Assembly: GCF_003116095.1 (NCBI RefSeq)
Contig: NZ_LGRA01000022.1
Location: forward strand, 5,440 to 69,439
Length of the DNA stretch: 64,000 nucleotides
Reading direction: 5' to 3'
DNA from: Azospirillum sp. TSO35-2
GTDB taxonomy: Bacteria; Pseudomonadota; Alphaproteobacteria; Azospirillales; Azospirillaceae
In this document: positions 7,851 through 16,656 of the stretch, piece by piece
Position numbering within the stretch: position 1 is the first letter of the stretch
How the letters are laid out: every line of letters starts with the position of its first letter
Notes under the pieces: model-generated
Databases searched by the model: none
The model's input: only the letters and a program-made list of their open reading frames with translations
What the model was told of the DNA's origin: nothing
Translations under genes and position numbers: made by a program

Positions 7851-8405
7851 TCACTTCCCAGCCGCCGCGACCAGCCGGTCGATGGCGCCGAGCGTGAATT
7901 TCAGCACCGCCTCGTCGGTCAGCTTGCCGTCCTTGACCTTGTCGCCGACGCCGCCGATCACCACCTGGGCGCCGGCCACCAGCTTGGCCGGGATGGCCAG
8001 CAGGGTGTCGTTCACCTGCTGGTGGGCGCGCACGCCGCCGGTGAAGGCGGGGGAGCTGGAGATCACCAGCACCGGCTTGCCGATCAGCGCCGACTTGCCG
8101 TAGGGGCGCGAGGCCCAGTCCAGCGCGTTCTTCAGCACGCCCGACATGCCGTAATTGTACTCCGGCGTTGCGATGACCACGGCGTCGGCCGCGGCGATGG
8201 CTTGGCGGAAGGCGTGGACTTCTGCCGGGGCGTCCGGCGTGTCGATGTCCTGGTCGTACAGCGGCAGGCGGAGGTCGCGGATTTCCAGGCCGATGTCGGC
8301 GGGCAGGGCGTCCTGCACGCCGCGCAGCACGGCCAGCGAGTTGGAGTTGCGGCGCAGGCTGCCGGGCAGGCCCAGCAGCTTGGCGCGCACCGTTGCATCG
8401 GTCAT
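7851..8405 (-). CDS. NADPH-dependent FMN reductase / azoreductase-like flavoprotein
   Basis: A 184-residue flavodoxin-fold protein of the NADPH-dependent FMN reductase family. The FMN phosphate loop is LGLPGSLRRNSNS at about residues 11-23. The second flavin motif is ATPEYNYGMSGVLKNALDW, and SSSPAFTGGVRA forms the third loop. These match chromate, quinone or azo reductases and FMN reductases, which transfer electrons from NADPH to flavin or quinone. The start at 8405 gives the standard N-terminus; the longer frame adds only 12 residues. It lies 32 bases downstream of the aldo/keto reductase gene on the same strand, so the two likely form a reductase operon. Confidence 0.88.
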   Translation of the reverse strand: MTDATVRAKLLGLPGSLRRNSNSLAVLRGVQDALPADIGLEIRDLRLPLYDQDIDTPDAPAEVHAFRQAIAAADAVVIATPEYNYGMSGVLKNALDWASRPYGKSALIGKPVLVISSSPAFTGGVRAHQQVNDTLLAIPAKLVAGAQVVIGGVGDKVKDGKLTDEAVLKFTLGAIDRLVAAAGK

Positions 8406-8437
8406 GAGGCGGTTGCCTTTCCTGATTTCGAGTCGTT

Positions 8438-9478
8438 TCACGCGCGGGTCGGGTGGGACGGGCCGCTGCCGGCTCCGGTCCGGGCGATGGCGGCGGCGAT
8501 CTCGTCGAGATCCGCCGGCGTCAGGGTCAGGGTGGCGGCGTCCAGCCAGCCATCAACCTGGTCCGGGTTGCGGGCGCCGACAATGGCGCCGGTGATCGCC
8601 GGCCAGGACAGCACCCAGGCGACCGCGACCGCGGCGATCGAGGTGCCGTGCCGCTCGGCGATCGGGGCGAAGGATTGGGCCAGCGCCAGATTGCGTTCCA
8701 GCGCCGCGCCGGTGAAGTTGGCGTTGGTCGAGCGCCAGTCGTCGGACGGCAGCGCCTGCGCCCGCTCCACCGTGAAGCGGCCGGTCAGCAGGCCCGCCTG
8801 CATCGGGCTGTAGACGATGACGCCGGTCTGGTGCTCCAGACACCAGGGAAGCTCCGACGCGGCGACGTCGCGGCGGATCGCCGAGAAGGGCGGCTGCAGC
8901 GTGTCGACATGGCCCAGCCGTTCCGCCGTCGCCAGCTGGGCGGCGTTGTGGTTGGACAGGCCGACGGCCCGGACCTTGCCCTCTTGCTTGAGGTCCAGCA
9001 GGGCCTGCCAGTACTCCTCGATCGGCTCGGCCTCGGCCGGCCAATGCATCTGGTAGAGGTCGATGCGTTCGACGCCCAGGCGCTTCAGCGACGCCTCCAG
9101 CTCGCGCCGGATGCTGGCGGCGGCGCCGATCCGGCGCGGCATGGCGCTGCGGTTCGCCTCGTCCCACACCAGACCGCATTTGGTGAAGACATAGGGACGC
9201 TCCGCCTCCGGGATGTCGGCCAACGCCCGGCGCACGATTTCTTCGGAATGGCCCAGGCCATAGACGGCGGCGGTGTCGATCCAGTTGATGCCGCGCTCCA
9301 CCGCATGACGGATGGCGGTGACCGACTGGTTGTCGTCCTGCGCCCCCCAACCGGCCGCCCAGTCCGGCCCGCCGATCGCCCAGGCGCCGAAGCCGACGCG
9401 GGTGATCGCCATATCGGTGGTGCCGAACCGGCGGGTCGGCAAGCCGGTCTTGCTGATGCCGTTGCTCGTGGTGCTCAT
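8438..9478 (-). CDS. Aldo/keto reductase
   Basis: A 346-residue NADPH-dependent aldo/keto reductase, a TIM-barrel enzyme reducing aldehydes and ketones. The catalytic tetrad is visible: Asp and Tyr in WIDTAAVYGLGHSEE, Lys in YVFTKCG, and His in LYQMHWP. The cofactor region near the C-terminus includes GAIVGARNPDQVDGW. The ATG at 9478 starts MSTTSNGISKTGLPTRRFG and is preceded by a GAGGAGA ribosome-binding site; the frame runs further upstream without family sequence. It is the first gene of a likely two-gene operon with the FMN reductase. A 12-bp perfect palindrome lies about 165 bases upstream. Confidence 0.92.
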   Translation of the reverse strand: MSTTSNGISKTGLPTRRFGTTDMAITRVGFGAWAIGGPDWAAGWGAQDDNQSVTAIRHAVERGINWIDTAAVYGLGHSEEIVRRALADIPEAERPYVFTKCGLVWDEANRSAMPRRIGAAASIRRELEASLKRLGVERIDLYQMHWPAEAEPIEEYWQALLDLKQEGKVRAVGLSNHNAAQLATAERLGHVDTLQPPFSAIRRDVAASELPWCLEHQTGVIVYSPMQAGLLTGRFTVERAQALPSDDWRSTNANFTGAALERNLALAQSFAPIAERHGTSIAAVAVAWVLSWPAITGAIVGARNPDQVDGWLDAATLTLTPADLDEIAAAIARTGAGSGPSHPTRA

Positions 9479-9640
9479 GGTGGTCTCCTCACTGATGGCG
9501 CTAACATGGGCGGCGCGCATCCCGCTTTCCAACTGTTTGTGGGCAAGCCGTTGATAGGACGCGATCTTCCTGTCCCGTTGCGGGAGCGACGGGGGAGCTG
9601 TGACCAAACTGAGCCCAAGCCTTGCGGGATGGCGGGCACT

Positions 9641-9652
9641 CCCCAATTGGGG
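9641..9652. promoter_or_regulatory. Perfect 12-bp palindrome CCCCAATTGGGG
   Basis: CCCCAATTGGGG lies between the minus-strand aldo/keto reductase gene and the small plus-strand gene at 9727. Near-repeats of GGTG(T/C)ACC follow it. It could be an operator for either divergent gene, but no regulator is known. Confidence 0.35.
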
Positions 9653-9726
9653 GGTGTACCAATGATCCCATGGGGCGGCCCTTTGGGTGGTGCACCGTTC
9701 AGGTCTTGATGGGGAGCGGAAACGAC

Positions 9727-9939
9727 ATGGCGACGCGGCGACTGGATCGGGAAGACCACGTCCGGAAACATCTGGCGGTGATGCTGAGCGAGTGGCAGGA
9801 GCAGACCGGGCGCGACATGGCGACCGCGACCGCCGATCAGCGGCTCCAACACTGCACCAGCCTGTTGATCGACCTGCTTGGCGAAGCGGAACGGGCCGAC
9901 GAGGCCGCCGTCGTGGATGCCGCCGCCGGGGCGGACTGA
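9727..9939 (+). CDS. Small hypothetical protein
   Basis: A 70-residue protein rich in Ala, Arg, Asp and Glu that I do not recognise. It is predicted mostly helical, from the DREDHVRKHLAVMLSEWQEQ stretch and QRLQHCTSLLIDLL, with one cysteine and no signal or membrane segment. A GGGGAGCGG ribosome-binding site lies about 10 bases before the ATG at 9727; an in-frame ATG at 9709 would add six residues but would overlap that site. It is divergent from the aldo/keto reductase and convergent with the SDR gene. Confidence 0.55.
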   Translation: MATRRLDREDHVRKHLAVMLSEWQEQTGRDMATATADQRLQHCTSLLIDLLGEAERADEAAVVDAAAGAD

Positions 9940-10019
9940 CACGTCCGGGAAACAGCCCGGAGGGGATGGGCTTGGGGGAACGGCCGCGCGGTGCGAGGCC
10001 GTTCCCACCGTGATCGACC

Positions 10020-10781
10020 TTACTGGGGCGCCATGCGGATGGCGCCGTCCAGCCGGATGACGTCGCCGTTCAGCATCTCGTTCTCGATGATGTGCTGGAC
10101 GAGGCGGGCGTATTCCTCCGGCTTGCCGAAGCGCTTGGGGAAGGGGACGGTGGCGGCGAGGCTGTCCTGGACCTCCTGCGGCATGTTCAGCAGCATCGGC
10201 GTGCCGATCAGGCCGGGGGCCACCGTCATCACGCGGATCGCGTTGCGGGCGAGGTCGCGGGCGGCGCAGATGGTCAGCGCGACGATGCCGCCCTTCGACG
10301 CGGCGTAGGCGGCCTGCCCGATCTGCCCCTCATAGGCGGCGACCGATGCGGTGTTGACGATCACGCCGCGCTCGCCGCTGTCCAGCGGCTCCAGCTTCGC
10401 CATGTCGGCGGCCGCCAGCCGCAGGATGTTGAAGCTGCCGATCAGGTTGACCTCGATCACCGTGCGGAAATTCTCCAGCGGCATCGGGCCGTCGCGGCCG
10501 ACGATGCGCTGGGCCGGGGCGATGCCGGCGCAGTTCACCGCGATGCGTGCCGGGCCATGGGCGGAGCGCGCCTGATCGAAGGCCCGCTCGGCCGAGGCGC
10601 CGTCGGTGACGTCGCAGACCAGCCCCAGCCCACCGATCTCGTGCGCGGTCTTCAGCACCGCGTCCTCGTTGACGTCCAGCACCGTCACCTTGGCGCCGAG
10701 CGCGGCCAGATGGTGCGCCGTCGCGGCCCCCATGCCCGAGGCGCCGCCGGTCACGACAGCGGCCAAACCCTGGATGTTCAT
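10020..10781 (-). CDS. Short-chain dehydrogenase, 3-hydroxyacyl-CoA dehydrogenase type 2-like
   Basis: A 253-residue SDR enzyme. The cofactor motif is VTGGASGMGAATAHHLA at about residues 9-25, with Asp in TVLDVNEDAV favouring NAD+. The catalytic Ser-Tyr-Lys appear in NTASVAAYEGQIGQAAYAASKGG. The ending (VPFPKRFGKPEEYARLVQHI, then NGDVIRLDGAIRMAP) is characteristic of type 2 3-hydroxyacyl-CoA dehydrogenases (HSD17B10-like), which oxidise 3-hydroxyacyl-CoAs in fatty-acid or branched-chain amino-acid breakdown. The ATG at 10781 has an AAGGAGGAG ribosome-binding site. No beta-oxidation neighbours are seen. A dyad at 10881-10897 lies about 100 bases upstream. Confidence 0.9.
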   Translation of the reverse strand: MNIQGLAAVVTGGASGMGAATAHHLAALGAKVTVLDVNEDAVLKTAHEIGGLGLVCDVTDGASAERAFDQARSAHGPARIAVNCAGIAPAQRIVGRDGPMPLENFRTVIEVNLIGSFNILRLAAADMAKLEPLDSGERGVIVNTASVAAYEGQIGQAAYAASKGGIVALTICAARDLARNAIRVMTVAPGLIGTPMLLNMPQEVQDSLAATVPFPKRFGKPEEYARLVQHIIENEMLNGDVIRLDGAIRMAPQ

Positions 10782-10880
10782 GGCATCTCCTCCTTGATTG
10801 CGGCCGTCCGCCGGGGCGGCGGCCTTATGCCGGCTTCGTTGTGGTCGCACCTGTTTACCAGATGCGCGTCATCACCACAC

Positions 10881-10897
10881 CCTACCGTATGGTAAGG
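10881..10897. promoter_or_regulatory. Dyad-symmetric candidate operator
   Basis: CCTACCGTATGGTAAGG carries TACC...GGTA dyad symmetry upstream of the minus-strand dehydrogenase gene. It resembles TetR- or MerR-type operators controlling acyl-CoA metabolism, but no regulator gene is adjacent. Confidence 0.35.
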
Positions 10898-10931
10898 GCG
10901 CGTCGGCGGCGTCCGGTGCAGGAACCGGGAG

Positions 10932-11879
10932 TCAGGCCGGCTTCGCCACCTGCCGGGCCTTGCGCCCTTCCGCCGCGTCGCGGTGCATGGTGTAGAGCGC
11001 CGACACGGCGATCACCGCGGCACCGACCCAGCCCCACAGGTCCATCACCTCGCCGAAAGCCACCCAGGCAATGGCGGCGGTGAAGGGCAGCCGGGCGTAG
11101 TCGTAAGGCATCATCGCCGAGGATTCGGCGAGCGCCAGCGCGCGCGTCATCGCCAACTGTCCCAGCGTCAGCAGCCCGCCCAGCAGGACCAGCCCACCCA
11201 GCACGGTCCAACTCGGCCAGGTCCAGACGAACAGCGCCGGCACCAGCGCCATCGGCGTGACCAGCAGGCCGAGGAAGGTGACGATCACCGCCGGGCTGTC
11301 CTTCCGGCTGAGCGCCCGCATCTGCAGGACCGTGGCGGCGGCGGCGGTGCAGTGGACCAGCAGCATCAGGAAGGCGGCGTCGACCGTGGCGCTCCCCGGC
11401 CGCAGCACGATCAGCACCCCGGCGAAGCCGACGCACACCGCGACCAGGCGCCGCGCCCGCACCCGCTCGCGCAGCATCAGGGCCGCCCCGGCGGTGACGA
11501 ACAGCGGGATGGCGAAACTGACCGCCGTCGCGGTCGCCAGCGGGATGTGGGCGACGCTGTAGAACCACGCCCCCATCGCGCACAGGCTGGTCATCGCCCG
11601 CGAGAGATAGGGACGCAGCCGCCGTTCCGCCAGCACGGCGCGGCAGGCCGGCGCCCCGGCGCCGAGCGCCCAGGGCAGCATGCACATCAGGCTGAACAGG
11701 TTGCGGAAGAACACGACCTCGATCGGGTCCATGACCGTGGACGCCTGCCGCACCGCGGCGTTGCCGATGCCGAACAGCAGCGCCGACAGCAGCATCCAAC
11801 CGGCGCCGAGCAGAAGGCGGTCCGTCGGGGCGCCGCCCCGTGAGCCGGCCGCAATCGGGCTGGAGGCCGGGGCGGTCAC
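10932..11879 (-). CDS. EamA/DMT-family membrane transporter
   Basis: A 315-residue integral membrane protein of the drug/metabolite transporter superfamily with two EamA repeats and about ten membrane helices. The first repeat runs about residues 25-155 (LGAGWMLLSALLFGIGNAAV near its start) and the second about 165-300 (including VVLQMRALSRKDSPAVIVTF). EamA permeases export amino acids, purines or other metabolites; the substrate is unknown. The start is GTG at 11879, preceded by AAGGGA. The charged C-terminus (DAAEGRKARQVAKPA) is cytoplasmic by the positive-inside rule. It lies downstream of the sensor kinase gene on the same strand, 187 bases away. Confidence 0.88.
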   Translation of the reverse strand: MTAPASSPIAAGSRGGAPTDRLLLGAGWMLLSALLFGIGNAAVRQASTVMDPIEVVFFRNLFSLMCMLPWALGAGAPACRAVLAERRLRPYLSRAMTSLCAMGAWFYSVAHIPLATATAVSFAIPLFVTAGAALMLRERVRARRLVAVCVGFAGVLIVLRPGSATVDAAFLMLLVHCTAAAATVLQMRALSRKDSPAVIVTFLGLLVTPMALVPALFVWTWPSWTVLGGLVLLGGLLTLGQLAMTRALALAESSAMMPYDYARLPFTAAIAWVAFGEVMDLWGWVGAAVIAVSALYTMHRDAAEGRKARQVAKPA

Positions 11880-12066
11880 GGGCGGTCATCCCTTCCGTGT
11901 CGGTATGATTGCGCAAACATGAGAAGGACGAGTTGTCGGACAACCCGCTGATCCTCACCGGGAAACCGGGATGACGCAAGGGAAATGCAACCGACTGAAA
12001 CGGCATACTCACGTATGGCGTGTGGCCCGGCGCCCGGCCGGCGTAGGGACGGATCGATGAAGACCC

Positions 12067-13872
12067 TCAGCCGACCGGCTGGGGCGGCAGGACGATGGTG
12101 AAGCGCACGCCGGGGGCGGTGTCTTCCACGGTCAGGGTGGCGCCCAACTGGCTCGACAGGGTGTGGATCAGCCGCATGCCCAGGCTGCGGCTGCGGCGCC
12201 AGTCGAAACCGGCCGGCAGCCCGACGCCGCGGTCGGCGACGCTGAGCCGCAAGGTGTCGCCATCGGCGCGCAGCGCCACCGCGATGGTGTTCACCGTGGT
12301 CCTGGCGTCGGCCTCTCCCCGGTCCGTGAACGCGTCCGCGGTGATCCGGACGGCCGGGCGGTAGGCGTGCTTGATCGCGTTCATCACCAGTTCGTTGGCG
12401 ATCAGGCCCAACTGCACCGCGTGGTCGGTCGGAACGTCCAGCGGCTCCACCGCCAGTTCCAGCCGCCAGTCCCCGCCTTCGGCCTGGGCCGAGCGTTCCA
12501 GGTCGCGGCACAGGTCGGTCAGATAGTCGTGGAAGGGGATGAAGTGGATGTCGTCGACCCGGTACAGCAGTTGGTGGATGTCGGCTATCGCCTGGACGCG
12601 CCGCCCCGCCTCCAGCAGATGGTCGCGCAGCCGGGGATCGCCGACCGACTGCCCCTGGAGGCCGAGCAGGCTGGACACCACCTGGAGGCTGTTCTTGATG
12701 CGGTGGTTGACCTCGCGCATCAGCAGGTCCTTCTGGGCCAGCGCCGCGTCCCGCTCGCCCACCGTGCGCTCCAGCGAGGCGGTGCGCTCGCGCACGCGTG
12801 CCTCCAGGTCGCGCTGCATCAGGCGGGCCGCCTGGGCCTGGCGGAAACCGAAGATCGACAGCGCGACCAGCGCCAGCGCCGCGGCCGCGGCCAGGGCGGC
12901 GTAGGGGGCCATCAGGCGCCGCCACGCCAGCAGAACCGGCGCCACGTCCAACTGGACGACAACGTGCACCGGCCAGCGGTCGACCCGCCGGTGGGCGACG
13001 ATCACCGCATCGTCGTGGGCCACGCCGCCCGCCGGCGACGCCTGGATCGTCCGGCGGGCGAGGGCGGACAGCGGCGCCGGGTTGGCGGGATCGGCGTCGG
13101 GCTCGCGCACCAGCACGTCGAGGTCACCGGCGCGGGCCAGGATGGTCGCCGGCTCGTGCGGCAGATCCAGCTCCTTGTAGAAGCCGGACAGATAGGACGG
13201 ATCGATGGTCACCGACGCCATGCCGCGGAAGCCGCCGCCCGGTTCGGACAGGCGGCGGCTGAGCAGGAAGGTCGCCTTGTTGGTGACCCGGCCGATGATG
13301 CGCTGGCTGATGTGGGGCTGGTCGGTGCCGGCGCCGGGACCGCGGCTGTGGAAGAGGAAGGCCTCGCGGTCGGAGGCGTCGGAATAGGGAGCGGGATGGG
13401 CGACCGTCGTCAGCCGCAGCAACCCCGTGCTGTCGTTCAGCCAGACCGCGTCGAGGAAGGGCAGGCGGGCGCGCTGGGCGTTCAGCTTCTCCCACACGGC
13501 GCGCGACGCGGCGATCTCGTCCCAGGGACGGCCCGCCGTTTCCTGGGCGGCGAACTCGACCAGCAGGTCGGCGGCGTCGAACAGGCGGGCGGCGTGCTCC
13601 GCCAGGACGCGGACGGCGGCCAGGGTCCGGTCCTGCGCACCGGCCAGCGCCCGGTCGCGCGACTGCACGCCGACGACGACGGTGATGACGGTCAGGAACA
13701 GGAAACCGAAGGCGGCGAGCCAGCCGATCGCCGCCTCCAGCCGCGGTGCGCGGCGGGAAGGGACACTGTCCACCGCGGGGTCGTCAGTGGGCGGGGCGGG
13801 CAGGGCCATGCGATGCAGCGTCTTTGGTTTCCTGCGACTGAACAGTCGCGACAGCGACAGGATGCCCGTCAT
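12067..13872 (-). CDS. Membrane sensor histidine kinase with periplasmic Cache domain (HisKA_2 type)
   Basis: A 601-residue sensor kinase. Membrane segment 1 is at about residues 47-68 (AAFGFLFLTVITVVVGVQ), followed by a periplasmic dCache-like domain at about 70-320 with the DAVWLNDSTGLLR and DREAFLFHSRG patterns, and membrane segment 2 at about 325-346. A coiled coil leads to a HisKA_2 dimerisation domain whose phospho-acceptor His lies in LMREVNHRIKNSLQVV, then an HATPase domain with ELVMNAIKHAYRP (N box) and VADRGVGLPAGFDW (G1). This family often controls general stress or light responses. No response regulator is adjacent, so its partner is elsewhere. It is 67 bases downstream of ubiB but functionally separate. 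Confidence 0.9.
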   Translation of the reverse strand: MTGILSLSRLFSRRKPKTLHRMALPAPPTDDPAVDSVPSRRAPRLEAAIGWLAAFGFLFLTVITVVVGVQSRDRALAGAQDRTLAAVRVLAEHAARLFDAADLLVEFAAQETAGRPWDEIAASRAVWEKLNAQRARLPFLDAVWLNDSTGLLRLTTVAHPAPYSDASDREAFLFHSRGPGAGTDQPHISQRIIGRVTNKATFLLSRRLSEPGGGFRGMASVTIDPSYLSGFYKELDLPHEPATILARAGDLDVLVREPDADPANPAPLSALARRTIQASPAGGVAHDDAVIVAHRRVDRWPVHVVVQLDVAPVLLAWRRLMAPYAALAAAAALALVALSIFGFRQAQAARLMQRDLEARVRERTASLERTVGERDAALAQKDLLMREVNHRIKNSLQVVSSLLGLQGQSVGDPRLRDHLLEAGRRVQAIADIHQLLYRVDDIHFIPFHDYLTDLCRDLERSAQAEGGDWRLELAVEPLDVPTDHAVQLGLIANELVMNAIKHAYRPAVRITADAFTDRGEADARTTVNTIAVALRADGDTLRLSVADRGVGLPAGFDWRRSRSLGMRLIHTLSSQLGATLTVEDTAPGVRFTIVLPPQPVG

Positions 13873-13939
13873 GGTAGCGTAAGACCACCGGCCTGTAACG
13901 CTGTCATTTTTGCCGCGGCCCCGCTGGCCGGCTCCGGTG

Positions 13940-15478
13940 TCAGACCAGGCGGAGGGCGATCACCGCCAGCAGCGCCGCGATCACCCACAGGGCGGCGCGG
14001 TCGGAGCGGCGGCGGCGGTCCCAGCCGACCAGCATCTGGCGCACCGTCTGCGGGTGCAGGCGCACGCCGCCGTCGGCGACCTCGCGGGTCACCCGTTCGG
14101 CCTCGCGCACCAGGGCGGGCAGCCGGCGGATGGTGGTCAGCGCCCCGACCACGTCGTCGAGGACCTGCGCCTCCGGCCCGCGGTTCTCGCGCATCCACTC
14201 CTCGATCAGCGGGCGCGCCAGCTCCCACATGTTGATGTTGGGGTTCAGCAGCCGGCCGACACCCTCGGCGGTCAGCATGCTTTTTTGCAGCAGCAGCAAC
14301 TGCGGCTGGGTCTCCATCTCGAACTGTTCGGTCACGGCGAACAGCTGGGCCAGCAGCCGGCCGACCGAGATCTCGTTCAGCGGCTTGTTCTGCAACGGCT
14401 CGCCGATGGCGCGGCAGGCCTGGGTGAAGATCTCGATCGACTGGTGGCGCGGTACGTAGCCGGCCTCGAAATGCACCAGGGCGACGCGGCGGTAGTCGCC
14501 GGTCAGGAAGCCGATCAGCATGTCGGCGAGGTAATAGCGCGTCTCGCGGTCCAGCCGGCCCATGATGCCGAAATCGACGGCGGTGATGGTGCCCTGTTCG
14601 TTGATGAACAGGTTGCCGGGGTGCAGGTCGGCGTGGAAGAAGCCGTCGCGGAAGACCTGGTTGAAGAAGCTGGCCGAGGCCATCGCCAGGATCTCGTCGC
14701 GGTCGAAGCCGGCGGCGGAGATGCGGGCCGGTTCGTCCACCTTGAAGCCGCGGATGCGCTCCAGCGTCAGCACGCGGCCGGCGGTGCGCTCCCAGTCGAT
14801 CTTCGGCACGTTGAAGGTCGGGTCCTCGGTGAAGTTGGCGGCGAGTTCCGAGGCCGCCGCCGCCTCCATCCGCAAATCCATCTCCAGCCGCGAGGTGCGG
14901 GCGAAGGTGTCGACCACCTCGCGCAGCCGCAGCCGCCTCAGCCGGGGCACGACCGCTTCGGCCAGCGCCGCCAGCCAGTAGAACAGGTCGATGTCGCGTT
15001 CGAACGCGGCGACGATGCCCGGGCGCAGCACCTTGACCGCGACCTCCTCGCCATCGGCGGTCACGGCGAAATGGACCTGGGCGATCGAGGCGGCGGCGAC
15101 CGGCTTGTCGTCGAAGCTCTGGAACAGCGCCTGGACCGGCTGGCCGAACTCCGCCTCGATGATGGCGCGGGCCTGGGCGCCTGGGAAGGGCGGCAGCTTG
15201 TCCTGCAGCTCCGCCAGGTCGACGGCCATCCGCTCGCCCACCAGGTCGGAGCGGGTGGACAGCAGCTGCCCCAGCTTGATGTAGGTCGGGCCCAGCTCCG
15301 CCAGGGCGCGGGCCAGCCGCTGGCCCTCGCGGCCGGGCACGTCCCGGCGGGCGATGCGCCGCCACAGCCACAGAAGGCCGGGGGCGGTGCCCAGCAGGGT
15401 GGTGGGAAGGGCGTCGTGACGGGCGACCGTCCGGCCGATGACGGCCATCCGGACCAGGTTGCGCAGGATGCGGAACAC
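13940..15478 (-). CDS. ubiB: UbiB, ubiquinone biosynthesis regulatory kinase-like protein
   Basis: A 512-residue ABC1/UbiB atypical kinase needed for ubiquinone synthesis. The family-defining KxGQ motif appears in GPTYIKLGQLLSTRSDLVG (about residues 68-87), the Ala-rich nucleotide loop in PVAAASIAQVHFA, the catalytic-loop region in FFHADLHPGNLFIN, and the metal-binding DFG in TAVDFGIMGRLD. Two hydrophobic helices at the C-terminus (ALWVIAALLAVIALRL) anchor it to the inner membrane. The start is GTG at 15478, six bases after the ubiE stop, so the two form an operon. The usual downstream partner (coaBC) is replaced here by a sensor kinase gene. Confidence 0.96.
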   Translation of the reverse strand: MFRILRNLVRMAVIGRTVARHDALPTTLLGTAPGLLWLWRRIARRDVPGREGQRLARALAELGPTYIKLGQLLSTRSDLVGERMAVDLAELQDKLPPFPGAQARAIIEAEFGQPVQALFQSFDDKPVAAASIAQVHFAVTADGEEVAVKVLRPGIVAAFERDIDLFYWLAALAEAVVPRLRRLRLREVVDTFARTSRLEMDLRMEAAAASELAANFTEDPTFNVPKIDWERTAGRVLTLERIRGFKVDEPARISAAGFDRDEILAMASASFFNQVFRDGFFHADLHPGNLFINEQGTITAVDFGIMGRLDRETRYYLADMLIGFLTGDYRRVALVHFEAGYVPRHQSIEIFTQACRAIGEPLQNKPLNEISVGRLLAQLFAVTEQFEMETQPQLLLLQKSMLTAEGVGRLLNPNINMWELARPLIEEWMRENRGPEAQVLDDVVGALTTIRRLPALVREAERVTREVADGGVRLHPQTVRQMLVGWDRRRRSDRAALWVIAALLAVIALRLV

Positions 15479-15484
15479 GGTTGG

Positions 15485-16273
15485 TTAGATCCGCCAGCCG
15501 GAATGGATGGCGGCGATCCCGCCCGTCAGGTTGCGCACCCGCACCGCGCCGAACCCGGCGGCCTCGATCCGCCGGGCCAGATCCTCCTGCTTGGGGAAGC
15601 GGCGGATGCTCTCGGCCAGATAGCGGTAGCTCGCCTCGTCCTTGGCGACGACGCGGCCCATGACCGGCAGGATGCGGAAGGAATAGGTGTCGTACAGCTC
15701 GCGCAGGCCCGGCAGCACGACGTGGCTGAACTCCAGGCAATAGAACTTGCCGCCCGGCTTCAGCACCCGGTGCGCCTCCTTGATCGCCTCGTCGATGCGC
15801 GTCACGTTGCGCAGGCCGAAGGCGATGGTGTAGGCGTCGACCGAGCGTGAGGCGATCGGCAGCCGTTCGGCGTCGCCGACCGTCCATTGCACGCCGGACA
15901 GGATGTTGCGGTCGATGGCGCGGTCGCGCCCGACGCGGACCATCGCCTCGGTGATGTCGCAGACCACCGCCGCCCCGCCGCCGCGCTTCAGGAAGCGGAA
16001 GGCGATGTCGCCGGTGCCGCCCGCCACGTCGAGCAGCGTCATGTCGGGCTTCGGCGCCACCATCTCCATCAGCGTGTCCTTCCACAGCCGATGGATGCCG
16101 CCCGACATCAGGTCGTTCATCAGGTCGTAGTTGGTCGCCACGCTGTCGAAGACGGCGCGGACCAGCCCCGACTTGGCGGCGGGATCGACGGGGGTGAAGC
16201 CGAACCAGTTGCCTTCGGCACCGGAGACGGGCTTTTGCGGATCGGCGGAGGATGGGGGGGTGCGGTCGCTCAT
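15485..16273 (-). CDS. ubiE: Bifunctional demethylmenaquinone/2-polyprenyl-6-methoxybenzoquinol methyltransferase
   Basis: A 262-residue SAM-dependent C-methyltransferase of ubiquinone (and, where present, menaquinone) synthesis. Characteristic blocks are FDSVATNYDLMNDLMSGGIH (about residues 40-59), the SAM loop LLDVAGGTGDIAFRFL, AERLPIASRSVDAYTIAFGL, and the late CLEFSHV...LYDTYSF region. The ATG at 16273 gives a short variable N-terminus of normal length; the frame runs to 16651 without family sequence. It is the first gene of ubiE-ubiB. The mutM gene, often found divergent from it in alphaproteobacteria, is absent; the neighbour across a 506-base gap is rpmI. Confidence 0.97.
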   Translation of the reverse strand: MSDRTPPSSADPQKPVSGAEGNWFGFTPVDPAAKSGLVRAVFDSVATNYDLMNDLMSGGIHRLWKDTLMEMVAPKPDMTLLDVAGGTGDIAFRFLKRGGGAAVVCDITEAMVRVGRDRAIDRNILSGVQWTVGDAERLPIASRSVDAYTIAFGLRNVTRIDEAIKEAHRVLKPGGKFYCLEFSHVVLPGLRELYDTYSFRILPVMGRVVAKDEASYRYLAESIRRFPKQEDLARRIEAAGFGAVRVRNLTGGIAAIHSGWRI

Positions 16274-16386
16274 GGCCGGGAAGATAGCGCGCGCAGGGGC
16301 CATGCGCCAGCGGGGGCGTGCAACGCGGGCGGTGCTGCGGCGAATGGCGTAGGACGGGCGGCGGCTGCGGTTGGGGGATGCTGGGG

Positions 16387-16424
16387 ATGGAACATCGTGA
16401 AACACGTTCGCGACTCTGTTCCAT
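16387..16424. repeat. Inverted-repeat element, copy 1
   Basis: Arms ATGGAACA (16387-16394) and TGTTCCAT (16417-16424) are perfect 8-bp complements around a 22-base centre containing TGAAACA. The same design recurs at 16475-16512 and in expanded form at 30429-30485, so this is a dispersed element and not chance. Function unknown: operator, small hairpin element or protein-binding site. Confidence 0.7.
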
Positions 16425-16474
16425 GGGGGCGATCCAGGGGGACGCCAGCGATACGCCGACGGTCCGGCGGAGAG

Positions 16475-16512
16475 ATGGAACATGATGAAACAGTTTTCCG
16501 CTGATGTTCCAT
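16475..16512. repeat. Inverted-repeat element, copy 2
   Basis: Arms ATGGAACAT (16475-16483) and ATGTTCCAT (16504-16512) are perfect 9-bp complements around a 20-base centre that again carries TGAAACA and a following GTTTTC. It lies 88 bases from copy 1 and in the same orientation, about 145 bases before the rpmI promoter. Confidence 0.7.
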
Positions 16513-16656
16513 CGCGCTCTCCATCGCCAGGATCTGGGTCGAAAATCCTATCATGAGGGGTGGACGGATGGGGAGGAGATGCGGAAACACGGCGTTCCCT
16601 GGCCCTTGCCGTTCCTTCCCTGCGCTTCACGGTGCCCTGGTCCCGCCACATCGCCC

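Noticed and set aside
16406..16421. GTTC...GTTC pair resembling a LexA box
   Set aside because: The spacer is 8 bases, not the required 7, and it lies inside an inverted-repeat element.
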